Part shown: positions 63,601-64,000 of the stretch, piece by piece
Layout: each line of letters begins with the position of its first letter
Numbering within the stretch: position 1 is the first letter of the stretch
Assembly (NCBI RefSeq): GCF_020382885.2
Contig: NC_058499.1
Location: forward strand, 9,843,872-9,907,871
DNA from: Scatophagus argus
Lineage: Eukaryota > Chordata > Actinopteri > Scatophagidae
Direction: 5' to 3'
Length of the DNA: 64,000 bases
Notes under the pieces: model-generated
What the model was told of the DNA's origin: nothing
Databases searched by the model: none
The model's input: only the letters and a program-made list of their open reading frames with translations
Made by a program: the position numbers and the translations under genes

Positions 63601-63966
63601 CACTTAAAATTGCAAATATCAACCTCATGATGGTACTAGAGGGTAAGTCAGTCTGATCACCAATGTTATCAAAATTTATTCTTTGGGGATCTTCAATGTC
63701 TTTACAAAATTTCAAGGCAATCAGTCTGGCATGGCTTAAAAAAATAAACACAATATCCTGTCATGATGGGCATAATTTCTGAAATTAAAATGTGTGTTTT
63801 TCACTCTCAATTGTCTTCACATTCAGATACAATAAAAGGTACACACAGCAGTGCCAGGAGGGAAAAGACAACGAGGGTAAAGTTTGCAATGAATTCAAGG
63901 AAGGATGTTTCTGCCCAGAGGGGTTGACTTTGTTCAGCTCAACATCTGACATCTGTGTCTCCTCCT
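42375..63966 (+). CDS. muc5: Gel-forming mucin, Muc5-like, 37 exons, 3' end outside window
   Basis: Secreted gel-forming mucin. ATG at 42375 starts a signal peptide ([19 protein letters not shown]). The 37 exons seen code for about 4,422 aa, and the gene continues beyond the window. Order: signal, D1, D2, D'-D3, TIL plus VWC-like module, Thr-rich repeats with two CysD domains, pre-D4 cysteine module, D4 with GDPH, C8, TIL. A Muc5 identity is suggested by the pre-D4 module ([14 protein letters not shown]), by [20 protein letters not shown], and by the C8 words [11 protein letters not shown] and [11 protein letters not shown]; these follow human MUC5AC as recalled. Whether it is 5ac, 5b or a fish-specific paralogue cannot be decided, so the symbol is family level. 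The frame is intact throughout. The VWC repeats and cystine knot are expected to the right. Confidence 0.88.
42694..45715 (+). other. muc5: muc5-like D1 assembly, exons 3-9
   Basis: Exons 42694-42955, 43048-43162, 43772-43859, 43943-44055, 44138-44348, 44438-44563, 45598-45715. VWD1 has [14 protein letters not shown] and [10 protein letters not shown]8 has [22 protein letters not shown] has [11 protein letters not shown] and DGCFCPPG, closing at CKNC. Intron 8 (44564-45597) carries a CA microsatellite and a retroposon tail. Confidence 0.88.
44744..45060 (+). repeat. CA microsatellite and retroposon tail in muc5-like intron 8
   Basis: (CA)n at 44744-44772, then about 285 bp ending GACAATAAAGTTGACTTTGA with repeated TTGACT units, the usual end of a common fish LINE/SINE 3' tail. 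No coding part is visible. Confidence 0.6.
45811..47595 (+). other. muc5: muc5-like D2 assembly, exons 10-17
   Basis: Exons 45811-45949, 46055-46159, 46258-46327, 46421-46558, 46651-46815, 46899-46993, 47118-47244, 47340-47595. VWD2 has [17 protein letters not shown] and GLCGDFND. C8 has [24 protein letters not shown] has [18 protein letters not shown]. Exon lengths match the upstream mucin except 105 versus 114 bp for one VWD2 exon. Confidence 0.88.
47650..48960. repeat. Repeat-filled muc5-like intron 17
   Basis: The largest ordinary intron of the gene. It shows GGGGAATGACATACAACAAAGGTC near 47728-47752, a retroposon end CTTCATTGATCCCGGAAGGAAATTGG at 48205-48230, and a diverged SINE-like piece around 48575-48725 with AAGGTCCTGGGTTTGACTGC. 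All are patterns of fish interspersed repeats; family names are not assigned. Confidence 0.5.
48967..51933 (+). other. muc5: muc5-like D'-D3 assembly, full TIL and VWC-like module, exons 18-29 start
   Basis: Exons 48967-49016, 49127-49227, 49329-49480, 49612-49750, 49829-49936, 50030-50209, 50288-50536, 50627-50783, 50964-51092, 51216-51366, 51625-51668, 51800-51933 (start of exon 29). VWD3 has [16 protein letters not shown] and [10 protein letters not shown]8 has [21 protein letters not shown]. The TIL is complete ([15 protein letters not shown] to CGCYDREG) and is followed by a VWC-like exon pair ([14 protein letters not shown]), both missing from the upstream mucin. Exon 18 could end at 49016 or 49020; only 49016 keeps the phase. 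Confidence 0.86.
52180..52473 (+). other. muc5: CysD domain 1 of muc5-like gene
   Basis: 98 codons from [15 protein letters not shown] to VNCCISSSC with 10 cysteines and the WSDW motif. The middle part is diverged from the muc2 CysD domains, but cysteine spacing is kept. Confidence 0.92.
53119..53412 (+). other. muc5: CysD domain 2 of muc5-like gene (identical to domain 1)
   Basis: Base-for-base the same as 52180-52473 by inspection. It lies 939 bp downstream inside the tandem duplication. Confidence 0.92.
53569..53790 (+). repeat. muc5: Nested 111-bp tandem duplication
   Basis: A 37-codon unit starting [17 protein letters not shown] occurs twice in a row (starts 53569 and 53680). It is present once in the first copy of the 939-bp duplication, so it arose after that event. 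Confidence 0.85.
54781..59695 (+). repeat. muc5: Pair of about 690-bp near-identical blocks 4,215 bp apart
   Basis: 54781-55480 and 58996-59695 share the same order of rare words: [49 protein letters not shown] and [10 protein letters not shown]. They differ in only a few codons (for example ETPTAT versus ETPTTT). The offset of 4,215 bp is a multiple of three. Confidence 0.85.
59896..61694 (+). other. muc5: muc5-like pre-D4 cysteine module, exons 29 end, 30 and 31
   Basis: Exon 29 end (59896-59932), exon 30 at 60451-60698, exon 31 at 61523-61694. Sequence: CFCKYLEQ...[14 protein letters not shown], a short Thr/Pro linker (60551-60660), [14 protein letters not shown], then CCFDYEC. The first part of this module is absent from the upstream mucin. 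Intron 29 contains a 13-base G run (60154-60166). Confidence 0.86.
61813..63966 (+). other. muc5: muc5-like D4 assembly with GDPH motif, exons 32-37 (cut by window edge)
   Basis: Exons 61813-62057, 62165-62348, 62514-62718, 62816-62994, 63095-63164, 63827-63966. [14 protein letters not shown] gives the GDPH Asp-Pro cleavage motif at 61830-61841. C8 has CRFDACHM and [17 protein letters not shown]-like end: [29 protein letters not shown]. The last donor is GTAAGA at 63967; the coding sequence continues beyond the window. Confidence 0.88.
63231..63745 (+). repeat. Common teleost interspersed repeat in muc5-like intron 36
   Basis: Words such as CACAAAGTGCAGCTAAAGATGATC, TAGCTATTGAGACATTTCACTT, ATCAACCTCATGATGGTACTAGAGG and CAAAATTTCAAGGCAATC follow the order of a repeat found very widely in fish introns. 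It explains most of this 662-bp intron. Confidence 0.55.
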
Positions 63967-64000
63967 GTAAGAGCATTTTCTGTCATGAGGAAAATTTTAA

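Overview
The window is vertebrate genomic DNA, most likely from a ray-finned (teleost) fish. It holds intron-rich genes with GT-AG introns. Its introns and spacers carry repeats I recognise as typical of fish: an L2-type LINE tail, tRNA-derived SINE-like pieces, a pogo-type element ending in ccgtatttt, and ttgactttgac tails. The species cannot be named from the sequence. Exon boundaries, codon phase and domain calls were worked out by eye.

Layout: (1) 97-5336, minus strand: all 13 coding exons of saal1, about 466 aa; its 3' UTR runs off the left edge. (2) 5.5-9.1 kb: spacer with simple and dispersed repeats. (3) 9225-33424, plus strand: a complete 43-exon gel-forming mucin of the Muc2 type. 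Its order is signal peptide, D1, D2, D'-D3, a 10.1-kb exon of Thr/Pro/Ser-rich repeats with two CysD domains, D4 with a GDPH site, VWC modules and a cystine knot, about 5,290 aa. One extra A in a homopolymer at 20100-20106 breaks the frame of the giant exon. (4) 33.5-42.3 kb: spacer with a SINE-like piece, a long unclassified repeat, an apparent relic of a Muc2 3' UTR and a broken L2 LINE. (5) 42375-63966 and beyond, plus strand: 37 exons of a second gel-forming mucin of the Muc5 type, with an 8.1-kb repeat exon, two identical CysD domains and a GDPH site. It is cut by the right edge after the TIL region of D4.

The two mucins lie head to tail and share exon lengths and phases over long stretches (for example 138/165/95/127/256 bp), so they descend from an ancestral tandem duplication. 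This matches the MUC2-MUC5 order and orientation of the human 11p15.5 cluster. Both should encode secreted polymers: N-terminal D assemblies and C-terminal regions give disulphide-linked multimers, Thr-rich domains carry O-glycans, and CysD domains influence mesh spacing. The most unusual material is in the repeat exons: very recent internal duplications, an odd-cysteine CysD, the homopolymer frameshift, and many kilobases of sense strand made almost only of A and C.
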